From the NCBI GenBank assembly GCA_022579005.1, contig MU401617.1, forward strand, positions 1 to 64,000: 64,000 nt of DNA. The letters are read 5' to 3'. This stretch comes from Poronia punctata. Taxonomy: Eukaryota; Ascomycota; Sordariomycetes; Xylariales; Xylariaceae. The first letter of the stretch is position 1, and every line of letters begins with the position of its first letter. This document shows positions 36,901 to 50,500 of the stretch, in pieces. The notes beneath the pieces are model-generated. The model saw only the letters and a program-made list of their open reading frames with translations, was not told where the DNA came from and ran no database searches. Position numbers and translations under genes: made by a program.

Positions 36901-39900
36901 TAATTGATAGATCAGGAAACATTCTGGAAAACCCGTAGAGGTGGGCCGGGGGCTACATAAGCGCTATTTCGGAAGTGTGAGCCGCGGTCAACCGTACCTT
37001 GGTAAACTTTCCCAGTGCCCCACTGATAGCAAACCAGGAACTCAAAAACAAGTTGCCCGGACCAATGAGAACAATTCGATAGCTCGAACCATTCTTCAAC
37101 CATCAACATAATAAACCAACAGGGCCAGAATAATCGGTTGTTGCGTGATAGAGATCTACAACACCCGTCAATATTCCACTCTTGATGAATCTTCGCGAAG
37201 CATTGGGGCCAGTCTGCCAGTCAATAGTTTCGATAAGGGGTACGTACGTTCGATAGCTAATCTACGTTAGCATGTGGTTCGCCTCCGGCACGTAATGGGA
37301 TGGTGTGGTGGTGTGGTGCATCCGTGACCCAGCGTTCTGGGTGTCAGTGGGGCTTCTTACTTTAAGTTGACGCTCTTAGGGCTTGATTTACGCACGTACA
37401 ATCGTGAAGAAAACGTGGAAACGCCCCTGACCTAGACGTATATCAACTAGCCTAGCTTGACAATGACAGCACGAACATGATTCCCGGTTAGGGTTTGAAG
37501 CTTTCCGGGCGGGTCCGTCAGAAGGCATGGGATGGGGTATAGGCTGTTTCAACAACTATTCCGTGCTCGGTGGAGCTTGATAGTCCTAATACAAAGTGAA
37601 TCGGCTACTGAGATGAATGGTCTTTGGGACGCTTCAGTAGTAGGTAGGTACTGCCGAGAGTAACCAATATTCTTCAGGCTGGCAACGGCATCGAATGAAA
37701 AGCAAGAGTGAAGCGCATCTTGGAAAGCCCTTCCTATTGGTAAATACTACCCCTGAAAGGGTTGACAAAGGGGTCTAACGAATAGAGTATTTCTGAAAAA
37801 AAGGGGTGTCGTCCTGGCTTCTATTGCCACCAGCTAACCCGTGAGTCTGACCTGAAACCTTATCCACAAGCAAGATCGCCAATCTCAAGCCCCTTAGATT
37901 GGTCCTATCGTGCTCTTACGATATGTGGCGTTCTTGATTGCGCAGGCCTACCAGTGGCGTCGCCGGCAGTTGATTGTCGTGCAACGTTGGCGTACTCGTA
38001 TAGGGTATTCACAAAGGGGCTTCTGAAATAGACATGTTCAAATCTATTAACCTAGTGTACTGTACCTTATGGCAATATATTGTAAAGTGAGTACTCGTCG
38101 GTGTAAGTCTGTAAGGACATATATCGAGCCTACGAGTATGTTGAAAGATGTTCAGTAGTCTTCTCAACGTCCCCTGCAATAAGCGTAGATTTTCCACCTA
38201 GAATGATCATTTTTGTATGTCTCTTCGGGGGTATAATTATGTGACCGCAAACCAGACCGCACTGTACTCGTAACCTTCAAGTATAGGATGAGGGTGACGC
38301 AATATGCAAATATCTTAGAGAGGGGTCAATAAGGAGAAGTCCAGTTACCTACTGAGATGGAAACCCTCACCTGTAGGCTAAGGTTGCCCTTGCTTGGAGT
38401 AGCTAAGTACCTGAGAACTGGTAGGCTACCTCAACTTTCAAGTCTTGTTATGCAAGAAATTGTCGCGTGGAAAATGATGCAACTTGGTTACATAGCGAGA
38501 ACGGGGTTCCCGGGGTGAGGGGTTCCGACCTCGAAGACCGGGCCAAGCCGCCCTTCTGAACCATAAAACCGCTTCAAGGAAAATGATGCGGCTAACTTAC
38601 AGAGTAAACCATCTGCTCAGGCAGTCAGTTGCAATGCCTACACCTAGGGCTGTGCCTGCGGTGAAAGCAATGAACAGCTGAGTAGACCAGATGTGAATAT
38701 GACTGGCAGATTGTCTGCCAGTATGTCCAATACTAGCGTACCTTGTAGGCTTGTAATACAGGTTTGAACATTGGCACAGTACTCAGAGTGGTGGACCCGT
38801 TCATTTGTTACACATTTTGGATAGTCAAGCCTATTGCGGCTCTGGCGCTGCCGACAGTAATCGTGCCATCAGCTGAGGATCTCCCAAAGCATTAAATCGG
38901 GACTTGCCTCTCCGGGGGTGGCTGGCATCCACGTGGTTGTGGTTGGTATACAACGTATGTACCTTACTTATGTAAATTTGGAGCTGTTCAGCTGTTCCAG
39001 GCCTGTTCGGGTGCGCCACATCGGATCCGGGTAGACTGGGGCCGACATGTTCGACTGGGCAATCCTGACGGAATCACTGCCATTACGCTTTTCTGGGCTT
39101 TCGAGGTCATAGCGCTAGGTACTGGCACCTGGGTAGGGATCAGCCTCGTACTCGTAGCCTCGTAAGCTGGGAATGTCAAGGGGAGCAAAAGCTTGGGGGC
39201 TGGCGTCGAAACCGTTCATGGGCTAGCTAGGATGATCCCCACTCTAGTTCCCAGCATCGTGGCGCTGGATGCGTCCCTTTTGATAGAACTGATGGGTTCC
39301 CCTGTGTAAAATTTTCTCACGTGGCACCCTCGATGCTGATACACATCGTCTTTTGACTGCAATGCTGCATAGGCGGCGATTCGATATATCATATATAGCA
39401 TCTGAGTAAATCTTAGTCGCTTATCGACAGCAATAGTACCGTTTCTATAGCGTTCACGGTCCCTAGTCGGGCCGCTAAATATAGGTGCTGTGACTGAAAT
39501 TGCTCAATCGACAGGTTGCTGTCGCCTATGCATGTAACACGATGATTTCGCGGCACCCCGGCAAATGTTCCGTTGCCCGTTCAACTCTGTCGAGTTGGTA
39601 CTTATCAGGGAAAGGAGATGATAGGTTGGTTCATACTTGTTTTCTTTCGAGGTTGGTCAGCCCTCTCTAAAAGAGTGCTATGCAGTGCTGGTGTGCCCAA
39701 GGTGACGCCTGGCCGAAATTCAAATACGATCATAAGGCAATGCCGTCTTATTCCCAACCTCGAAGCAAACGACACCCCTACGCATTGTCGTTGTTATTTG
39801 TTTACTATTTGACTGGAGATGGCAAGCCAAGAAGTAAATCAGTATTATATAATCCGAAACTGTTGTTTTAAAGTGGGACTGTGTTAGGTTTTGACCCCAC

Positions 39901-42564
39901 AGTGGATCCGCATCCTTGAGAGACTCAAAGCTCTGCAACGACTTGAAAGCTAGGCTGTGACAAAGCTCAGATGTTTAGGAATAAGGAATCCGGACAATGT
40001 TATGTAGGTACTAGAGATGATTTGGTTAGGCATTTACTCATCATCCCCTTATCTTGCGCCCTAGCCTGATATTTGCTACTTTTATTGCATTTACTCTTTG
40101 TATGTATTGTCGAGAATACACGTCACTTGGAGTAGTTTTTTCCTGCTGCCCACCTATTCTGTCGACCTGCGTCTGTCCCTATTGTACATACACTGATATG
40201 GTTAATGTAAGCTGTCGTAGATCCAATCAACAGATCAGAGATGATATCCACATCGTTCTCTACCAATCGATTTTTCGGTCCAAGCAGGTCCATATGTACA
40301 TGTACGCATGTCTAGACGTCGTTAGATTCTAGGTCGTGCGTCAGAGGAAGCTACTAATGTGCCTTTTTCCCTTCCCCAGTGCTGTATGGTACAGGAGTAT
40401 CTTTGACTAGGTGCATATCTCCTAGCTAGGTGTCAAAATGAGATGTGGAGTATAACGGTGGAGAGGGAGATTTTGAATACAGTGCATCACCGGGCTAAAG
40501 AATCTACAGGCCAACCCAAACTCAAGGCTCACCTTATTGCGTGGGGCACTTATTGGAAAAAGCATCAGAGGTACAGGGTATACAGGGAACCATATTCCTA
40601 GTTTGTAACGCAATGATTCAAGTAAAAAGCCCACAACACAAGTTACTAATGTTATGTACACTGAGTACATGTAAGTGCAAATATATCCTTGATAAATTAT
40701 TTACAGGTACGCCATAGGAAATGTTCTTCTTGTTGTTGCTATGATTGTGATTGTTCTGTAGGTGTATGAGTTGGGGGACCCGGCAGATGTTGGAATGTAT
40801 CGAAGTACAAGTATGAAATTGAAGAGAAACCTACAAAGGTAAATGCACATGTACTGTATAGTGGGCAGGTGTCAGCCAGCAATTTGAAACGGCTCCACCT
40901 TTGGTATTCTAGAAGATCGACAGAACATTGAGAAGACGGGGGTGTCTACACGTCCTTATGCACACGCCTTGGGATGTGGAGCTTTCGGTACTGCCATTTA
41001 GGTAAGGTCAGGTCCTTCCTGGCTGGAGACACCTACCCACCACATGTACACTTGCTAGACTAGACTAGCTTCTGTCTGCGTTGCATGCACCATAAAGTAC
41101 TTTATTAGCTAGCATAAAGTAGTTAGCTGACCTTAGGTACTGCATTGCAAGTATTACAAAATACAACTTTTCTTCACAAGCAGAAGAGATAGATTTTGAA
41201 CTGGTAGGTATGTGCGTGGAGGAGGAAAGTGAACTTACTCCAACGTCGACCATATTTCAGCCAGTGAAGGAATTCGCTGTGGAAACTACTAGCACCTGGC
41301 CCATGTTGAATGATGCTGGTCAAGCTAAACGCCTCGCACATGGTTTGGACTCATTGGCTTCAAGCAGCTCGTCCCTTGGACTACACCTGGGGCTATGCAT
41401 CACGACGTCACAACGTGAGTTGTCCATGTCAAGCAGAAACGGCCGTTTGCAGGCCCAGTATCGCCAGCATCGTCTCGAGTCTCGACGACCCTGCCGAACA
41501 GCATGCCGGAGACTCGGCGGAGACAGAGGTGTATGCACTTAACGTGTTGCTAAACGAGGTATGCAAGGTATGTAGAAATGCACTGTCACAACTTACACGT
41601 ATTGACATAACGAGGATGTCTCACCAGTGAACTTGATCCTCTCAGCCCACTCGCCTGTTGTTTGAAACAAGTATAGACGTCACACCAACAGACGCGGACA
41701 CATATTATTTTGAGTCATGCCACCCCTGTCCGATCAGGTACCTCCCGCTCTATCTTGTCGTTTGCTACACTAGGTATATGTTGCCGGCGTCCGGCTCAGA
41801 CTTGTCCTGTTGTCGGGGAGACACGTCCATCAGCTTTGGTCTGAGAAGCCACCATCACAAGGAGAACTAGCAGCCGAGACCATTGGTGTGTATTCGCGTC
41901 GTGATTGAATATTGATATCTAATTATTGTGCAGCGCGAAGTACCGAGCTGCATCATCAGCTGAGAAGTATTGCCGGCGCACCCCAGAATCTTCATCGAGA
42001 CTTAATATGAACCTTTACAGGCACGAATCTGATTAATTGCTACACGTTCTTTCTCTAATTTCCATTACGATTGGACACGAAGCCATATTGTTGAGAGATC
42101 GAAATAACACATCACTCGCCTATTCGTCCAAGTGAACACTGCCTCACCAAGGGGTAAATAGTAATGATTCATATGGGTGGGCGGATGGCGATAAAGCCCG
42201 GGGTTATTCCGCCATTCACGCCGACAAGCCAGTATTTTAGATTAGGTAGGATTGGAAATTGCCCATTTGCTATCATTACTCTATTAAGGAATTATGGTAT
42301 GGTTCTGAAAGATGGTGAGGCCCCATACGGCTTGGGCCCGTATCAGAGTTGGCCAGTTGGGTGCTGAGGTCTTGCGGCCTGGTGATTGACTGGTCCAGAT
42401 CCGGGCAATTAATCTTTGTTGGTAATGTTGGGGCTGTCCCGACTTGACGGCACCACCGATCTACTAAAAGCTGTTGACGAATCAACCGGAAGCCAGCCGC
42501 TCGCCGATAGGCTGGGTGAATGTCGCCAACCCGAGATTACTTACACCACGATGCGAAGTCCCTC

Positions 42565-42580
42565 GTGTGTGTGTGTGTGT
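42565..42580. repeat. (GT)8 microsatellite
   Basis: Eight perfect GT units in the gene-poor island. Confidence 0.9.
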
Positions 42581-45500
42581 GAGCGACTGTGTATACGTTT
42601 TGAAAATACCCAAAAGCCAAGGCATACTGACACCAAGTTGGTAAGGCCGGAACGCCAGCAAACGAGGTGTGCCCGCCTTGTAATTTGTACAGCGCCAAGG
42701 CGGTGCACAAGACAACAACGTGCGTAAGGCACCGATCGTGACGACGGTTACGACATCTCTACTATGTAGGTTAAATGTACAACATTTCGTGTCCATCTTC
42801 TTCCCCAGCAGCCCAGCAGCCCACCCCGTACCCGAAATCCAAGACGGGACGGGTAGTAGGCGATAGGCGTTAAAGTATCTTGGACACACGTTTGACCCAT
42901 CCTAAATTTACTTGAATGCTTGGGTATCTCGGCCACGATCATGCAGTGTAAGTCTGCAAGTCGCGGTGTTTTTTTAGCCTTGGGAGGAGGGGGGCTACGG
43001 GGGAAGGGTTCTAGCGCGTCTAGACTAGCTGCTAGAGATGCTTTAGTTGACAGGCACAACATAATTACAATTTAGGGTCAGCAGTCCACTACCCCCGGGG
43101 GATCGCCCTCTCGTCAACCACGTGGAGAGCAAATTGTAGCGCTTCCTTGTTTCGCTTAACACAGCCAGTATTCCAACTTGGCCAGCTGGAGATCGACGCC
43201 AACCATCACCCGGCATTTGAGGTCAGGTGTCGCCTGCGGAGCAGCCTGGCTATGAACCCCGGTTTCTGTCTCCCGTTTCGACGTTTCAGACGGGACCAGC
43301 ACTTAGGTTAGGTATTGTGTACATGAACTCTCTCCTCTACTCGTATCGTCTCCGAGGCTTTGGGCTTCCTTGCTGTCGCGGTACCTACATGGGTCTTCTA
43401 CACGAGGACACCACAGAACGTACCCCCCCTCCCATCCCCTCGATCTGTCAGACAAGATGACGCGATACCGGTATGACGGCCAAGTGCTACGCTGGAGACC
43501 TTGATTCCGATGTTCCGTATGGTAGAAATGGGGTGGGATCTCGCCTTATGCCCCCGGTATTCGGGTCCCACGTCGGATGTTTCCTCGGCCCCAACACCTG
43601 CAACCCGGCAGCTGATAAAAAGCGTGGAAGCACCAGCTTGGCCTGGATCCGGTACATGTGGTAACATATAGCACCGAGTTACGAGTAACCTACGTAGACC
43701 AGTGCACAGCTCTGTAAGGTATTCCATAGTACGTGGAGGGTGTTAAACGGGAAACTTGGACTATTGCCGTGACGACAACAGTTGAGACGGGTGACAACAA
43801 AATTTCGCTGGCATCATAGGGGTCGTTCTCGGGTCCCCGTCGCAAAATGGTTCAGAGGCAGGCCCATACCTATGCCCAGGGATTCACGCGATTCAAGTCA
43901 GCCGTCAGGGTTCCGGCCCGTCATCTCTTTTACCCTGAGGAGCGCCATGACGACTAGGACCCCCTACTCTAATATTTACTCCCGTCGGCACCAGCCCACA
44001 CTAGTTGTCGCGGCAGCGGAAAGAGCCACTTGCGTCCAAACCGGGACTAGAATGCGACTGAAAAGAGATTCGAAGAGGAGAAAGGCCGACCAGGTTTAGG
44101 GATAAGATTGTCAAGTGGAGCTCGGGTAAGCCAAATAACCTGGGGCTATATCTATGGTAATTACCCACGTGTAGGTACTCGTAATTCTGTGTCTTCCCTG
44201 ACACAACCACCTCGATAGTCTAACAAAGTGAGTAAGGCGCTCAGCCGAGAATAGTATAGTATTCAGATAAATGGATCAACCTTACCAAGGTTAATCTTTC
44301 CCGATGGATCGATACCGACAAAAAAAATATCAAAAGATTTGCAGCAACCCAACATGACGATACCAACGATAAGAACAAACTGATAATACACCCAAGTACC
44401 AATATGGTATCTACGAGTAGTCCTTGAAACAGGTGCTTGATGCCCATCCAATTTACGAGTACCAGTTCAAATGTACGATAATGACAATGTAGGACCTGCT
44501 AACCTAGGAGATGTGGCACACGTTTTCGGTCTGTGTGCCTGGACTGGGCTCGGGTCACTCGGAGACGGGTAACTGGGCAGGTGTAATTTTGCTCTTGTTG
44601 CCCAACAGGGCCAACAGCTTCATTCAGCCTTGGCTCTTTTTAACATTCTGCCAGCTCAATCAACCACCACGCCAGAATGATACAAACAAATCTGCGACAT
44701 GTCCTCTCATTCACATTGGTCCCTGTAAGAACGAAGGTGCTCATGGCCTGGCCCTCGAGTCTAGAAGCAAATTGACCAAAGTGAGCACGATGTAGCAATA
44801 TCAGGTGTGTCTACCTATCTGTTGATAGCCACAATAGGTATAACTAATACCCACCGCACATTCACCTATATCTCCGTCTAGGCTGTATAGAGTAATACTT
44901 GGGAAGAGAGACACCGGAGATGGACTTGACCTGCGCTAAACCTACCTGCCAAAAGGTAGGGTTTCTTTCTGATCCTCTTTGCATGGCGTGATAAGCTATT
45001 CCTACTATGGAAGTACTTAAGGCCGCAGGAATGAGCCGGCAGGGGTTGAAGGTTCAGTCTGAAGAGAGAAAGACACACAAAATTGACACGCAAAACTCAT
45101 CAGACGAACCACGGATGCCTACGTGTAACAAAATGCAAGTTAAAAAAAATGTCACGAGAGGGTTGACGGCCACGACTACCTAGTTGCCACTTACAATCTA
45201 CTCCTACCTTTTTAGAACTAACTAAATACAACAACAACTGGACACTGGACAGTATTCCACCTAACTACTTACTGCACATCTTACTCGTATGTGGCAGGCC
45301 TCTATATACCTTGGACGGTGTTTATAACGTGCTGTCGTACATGGCAACGGCAACGGCGACGGCGAGTCAGTGGTAATGGTGGTAGGTATGGCGACAACCT
45401 ATGATGGTTGTTGCATACCTAGTTATGCAGGTACGTGAATCTATAATTATACCTTTTGGCTAGGTACATGCTGTAGGTAGCCTATACTATAGGTGGTCGA

Positions 45501-48500
45501 AATAAGAAAGTCTGGCCCCTGAAGAAACGAAAATAACAAGTCCTCTCTCCTCTCTGTATCTTGGTGGTGGTGGTGGTATTTTGTGAGATGATGACATCAA
45601 CAGACCTTTTCAGCTCTGCCTTTCAGCTGGAGTAAGCTGGAACGGTCTGTGTCTGTGATCTGGTAGCCTAGGTATTCTCTTCTATCGAATAGAAGTGCCC
45701 ATCCGATATTTAGGTACACATGTCAAAATCGCATCGTGATTATTGCCGGCATGGCCTATTGAAAAAGAGGCTGGAGGCTTGAACTACACCCACACAAACA
45801 CATAATAAATCATTGACATCGTTCTAGATCAGGCACGGTTTTAGAACCTGTCACCCACCAGATTCATCTTAAAAATACAGAATATGTAACTTCCTGCACA
45901 GAAGTCCAAGATGACCGTTTACTTTTACGGGTTACCAAGATTGCTTTTCCTTTGCTTCTGCCAATATGTTTCTTTTCTTTCTCTCATCTTTGCCATCTGA
46001 AGACCGATTGGACTGCTAGAGAGGTGCTCCCCCATCTCGTATTTAGGTATACACCCATTTTTACCTGCCTCAGCTACTTTATGGATGCTAGGTACTGCTG
46101 TTGCTGCTGCGACTCAACCCCGCCTCACTTGTCGGTGAGCTGGCCATCTGTCGCTGGTTCCGTCGCTGGCTTCTACACAGATGGTTAGGTATCGTGCAGC
46201 CTTAGTTGCATGTAACGATACCTAAGATAAAGTATGTCGCTGTATGTGGTATGCTGTATGTATGTAGCTGATATGTATGCTGTGTTGTACGCGCTGTAGT
46301 ACGTAGAGCTAGTATATGTAGGGTCTGTTGATGCCTACAAATACAGTAGGTAAGGTACCACATATGCAACGAAATAGGGTGGTTCTCTTCTGAAAGCAGG
46401 CAAAAAGGCACCGTTGCAGCATACACTACACTTTTGCTCTAGGTTAGACTACATACTACGTAAGAAGGGTTGAAAATGTGCTAGGTTAGACACTTGTATC
46501 ACGTAACCTGGTCTGAAAGGAGAAAATGTCGGCCTCTATATCGACCTATACGTACCGAAGAACGTGTTTTCTGCAGGACCAGCATACGCGGCTCATTGAC
46601 CGTCAAATCCGTGCAGGAGCTGGGGCCCGGTCCCTGCCTCCGACGCAGAGAAGGGTTTGGAAAGCGCACCGGTTCGTTACAGCATACAGCTAAGATACCT
46701 CCTAGACGCGTCTGTAGTCCTCTACAGTCTTTGTCCATACATGTACAGTACGCCACTTGGTTGGTAGCGGATATGCTAATGGTAGGTACCCAACACGGTT
46801 TTACTACGCGCTACCTTAGTAACGTAAGTACAAGCATTTTACCTACATCCTACCTACTGTGAGGTATCTACAGTGCAGGGTAGAAATGGTATTATGTCTC
46901 TAATACCGCGGGCAGACATGGTACAGGGTAACTGGCAGCAGGGCAAAAAAAGGGACAGGGGTATTTGACCTATACCAATGGGTAGTATCTTGGGTATACT
47001 GGGATTGGCTTTTTTCTCATCAATTCGGGAGTATGAGACCAGACGGACTGGTACTTTCTAATAAATGAGCCAGTCCACTCTTTGCTGGGTACCCGGGGGA
47101 AGGGGGGTGGGCCATGGCATGCTAGTCTAGTGCCTTCTTTTTTTTCTTTCCTTTTTCCTCTCAATCTTCACTGGATCCTACCTCAATCTGGCAGTAGGGA
47201 CCTGGGTTGGCATAGCAGTAGGTACGTATTCAGGTATCTGCCCTAGCGATTCTAGGAAGATACACACGCCTGCCTACATCATCCTTTTGGCTGGCTGGCT
47301 GGCTGGAGGTGGGTACATGTGGAGGTAGGTACATGTGCAAGGTGCAGGAACCCACGGTCAGCCCCGTACTGCTGGCACCTGCAGGTACACCTTAGCACCT
47401 TAGACCAGGAACAGGATCTTGGTGCGTGATGGGTCATGTAACTAGTTGAGATAACGTAGAGGTACCAAGAGAATAATCTACCAGGACTTTGGTACATGGA
47501 ATCCTTACTGTACTCTTTGCAACTAGGATGTACTTGGGTATTATTGTAACCAGATGGGAATACCTAGTACCCTCTCTCTTTTAATTACATGTCATTAGAC
47601 AAGAGCAAAAAATTAAGCAAAGGAAAGGTTCGGGTTGAGATCCGCCAACACCTCTTGCTCAAACAGCCCCTGCCCCCAAACCACTACTATGGGATGTACA
47701 TATGGATGTACACCACTACGTACCAACGGCCCTGCTCTGACAGCGCTTGTCTGGGTCCCGTATAAGTTGAAATAAATGGATGGCCCTTCCCGCTGACATT
47801 GCTCGAAAAGTCTCTTGACCATCCCTCATACCAACTACTTGTACTATAATAAGTCTTCTTCTTCCCTTGTCTCCCTCTATCAATATTGTGCCTATCACTT
47901 TGGCTTTCAAGGGCTCGATATCTAGTCCACTCACTTGCATATATATCTATTGTCTTGCATCCCGTGTTGCCGGTTTGCATTCCTGTTGCAGCTCTTGTCT
48001 TTTGAGACTATTAAGACCTTCATCATAGAAACAGAAAACAAACAGAAGACAGACATCTCCTTTGGGGCATCATACATCGGCAAACCTCCCCGTTACGACC
48101 TGCACCTGTGCTACGTGTTCCAGAGCATCTCTATTCTAAGCGATTCGCCGACCTGCAGATTCCAGCCCTCAAGTCGCATCACGCCTGCGGGAGCAACAAT
48201 ATCGAAAACCCGGGCTTTATATTCCAACAATACCAGTTTCCAGAATCCATAATAACTCACGTTCCCGAGACCTGCGCCGCGCCCGTTATTCGACCGTAGC
48301 CTTTTTTCCACTCCAGTTCCGCACACGTTGAAAGGCTCACCGGCCCCAAGCCGCGGAACATTTTCTGCTTGTCTTGATTGTGCTTCAGCTTTCGGTGGAG
48401 CAGAAAGATCAGATTCTTCCAGCCTTCGCTTGAGCTGCCGGAATAGTCTATGCGCTCTGCTGCACTGCAACACAGGACCTCGCAGAATTTATATATATAA

Positions 48501-48883
48501 TACTATACGTTCTGCTGTCATCTCTGACGGTTCGGCGCTGACCTCAGATATTGCGCTCCAACTATTTGCGAAATCCACACGCAGTAACACCCAAGTGCAT
48601 TGTGCATTCTTACGTTGCATTCGACCAAAAACTCGACTTGCGGTACCATCGCCAGGACTTGCACATCCAATTCCATACGCGTCATCCGAATTGCGAAAGC
48701 CTTACGGTCTTAAGCACATCCCGGCCTAGAATCTGTGAGTCAGACCTATTTTCAGTTGTATCCCATATATGCCCACTCTGAATTGCACTCTATGATGTTT
48801 TTGCCTATGGGGCGGAAAACAATCACAGGGTGAGGCGCGTGGTGATTTTTAAGCACCTGTCGGTTGAGATATGTGGCGATTTG

Positions 48884-48890
48884 TATAAAA
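48884..48890 (+). promoter_or_regulatory. TATA-box-like element
   Basis: TATAAAA 78 bp upstream of the ATG at 48962, a plausible distance for a fungal core promoter. Function is inferred only from spacing. Confidence 0.3.
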
Positions 48891-48961
48891 GGGCATTGTA
48901 ATGCTGGTTATTAGACTGTGCTAACCTGTGGTTGTCGCAGTTGCAATTCAAAGCTCACACA

Positions 48962-49063
48962 ATGGCTGCCAGAGAGTCACAAATGTTGAACATGGGCCGC
49001 GGCGCCTACGACACAACCGGGGTGCCTAAGCCGCCTCCGCGTCCTAAGCCTTCGAGGTCATAA
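48962..49063 (+). CDS. Possible 33-residue Pro/Arg-rich peptide
   Basis: The ATG follows a TATA-like element and a leader ending AGCTCACACA. The product starts MAARESQMLNMGRGAYD and ends VPKPPPRPKPSRS, a proline-rich basic tail of the kind that binds SH3 domains. There is no signal peptide. It could be a genuine small protein, the first exon of a decayed gene, or chance. No family recognised. Confidence 0.25.
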   Translation: MAARESQMLNMGRGAYDTTGVPKPPPRPKPSRS

Positions 49064-50500
49064 AGTCGCAAAGTCACTTCTATCTTATAGAGGTGGAAAG
49101 TGGTGCATGAGTTTCCTCGTGGCCAGATTTTGCGACGCGCTTTTGGGGTAACTTCAGTTCAGTAACTGGACCGAGACCCCCAATCGGTCAAACCCCCCGA
49201 CGTGCGCCTACAATTGTATAACATTATTCGAGCCCCGGCTTCAGCTATGGGGGCCTTCCATTTTCAGTACAAATTTTTAATCGGACCTCAGCTCTTTTAC
49301 GGCAATTATCAGCATACTCGAATTCCGGCTTGATGAGCGTTGTTTTCAGCCTGCGTTTTGGGCGTCGGCACAGCTCGCTGTTTTGAAAGCTAGCGTCTAC
49401 TGGCAACACTTTGGCCTATCGAGTTCGCACTGATACAGTCCCAAACGAATATTGGGAATGGCGACCGATTGGCACCAAAGACGATGGGCCTACAGGGTTT
49501 CAGACATTCCCTTGGACCTCATTGACGCTCAGGCCGGTCTTCCTTTTGACTTTCTCACCAAGCTCCCACGGAATTGGAGTTTCCTTGGTGTCTTTGTTCA
49601 CAATAACTACTTTTAATCGATGAGCCGCCATCGGCCACAGCAACACATGATTTGGATGTTGGGAACGGATAAAAAACTCGGGTTCGGCTTGGGAAAAGGG
49701 CAACCGCTTATAGATTTGGGTTTATTTTCTACATTTCTTTTGTTTCAACCGGTTTCCGCGCTCGTGGGCCCCTCACGGGGAACCCCTCTCGAGAATACGC
49801 GTCGGCATGTATTATTGGATTTGGACCGGGACTGTTCGGGCATTGTACTGTTTTTAATTGGCATATTCCCAGGGTGGCCTGGACGCGCGCGCTCGATTTT
49901 ACCGGCGGTCATTTTCGCATCATTTCGACGGTTTCAGCTTTGCCGTGTTGGACATACTGGGCTGGCACCAGTTTCGATAGAAGATACCCCGTCTTTAGAC
50001 TGTACAAGTACATAAACAGGTACGGTAGCTACACAGCGCCAAGAACAACAGTTTCAACTTGATGCATCATAAATCTACTTTATTTGCTTGGTGACCTCCC
50101 ATCCGTTCCGAACTATTCGTGGCCTTTGACTGAATATAGCGTACTCGACTTGAACCATACGCCTGCGACGAATCCTTGCAAACTCCCGGCCGTGTCCTGG
50201 TGCAGTAGTCTAGTCTGTTCCCATACCCCCAACGAAGACGCTGTCTCTTGGCGGAGTTCCCGACTTTGTTTGCTTCTTACAGCCTTTCTTTTTCAAACAA
50301 ATACTCTAATTGTTTTGTTCTGTCTCGCACTGGAAACAAGCAAAAATGACCGAGACCAGGAACAACCCTTTATTTCGGGTCAGGTCAAACAAACGACGTA
50401 CACACTGACAGCTAGTCTGATATCCCCTCTGAACATGGACATTTGCTACGGTTACACTAGAAAGGTCATCCCTAGATAGAGATTGAGGGAGGGGGCGCGG

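Larger units (their letters stand above)
32560..48000. other. Gene-poor island, left part: no confident gene
   Basis: About 15.4 kb with no recognisable protein. All open frames are short; most begin at TTG or GTG and lack splice partners. The sequence is rich in TACGAGTA/TACTCGTA (15 exact copies from 33196 to 45289), TAGGTA/TACCTA words and short simple repeats: GT tracts at 35363-35377 and 42565-42580, A17 at 36069-36085, and TGG repeats at 45562-45577. It does not look strongly AT-rich, so heavy RIP is unlikely. No tRNA B-box in a plausible context was found. Confidence 0.6.
48001..50500. other. Gene-poor island, middle: coding-like but broken segment
   Basis: This part differs from its flanks: few TACGAGTA or CCTA words, and longer open frames. 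On the plus strand one frame runs 49673-50479 with a single stop (50060), and another runs 49434-50015 with a single stop (49614). On the minus strand 48111-48464 and 49500-49703 are open. None gives a recognised family. It may hold pseudogene remains or an unrecognised lineage-specific gene. Confidence 0.35.

Noticed and set aside
40054..40332. Possible small secreted Cys-rich protein
   Set aside because: The hydrophobic start begins at TTG, not ATG; the first ATG lies after the apparent signal region and no splice donor supplies another start.
43398..43727. 109-codon minus-strand open frame with ATG
   Set aside because: Its first codons include the non-coding TACTCGTA word, and no protein family or splice partner is visible.
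46494..46862. 122-codon plus-strand open frame
   Set aside because: Starts at TTG, contains CCTA words typical of non-coding DNA, and has no recognisable domain.
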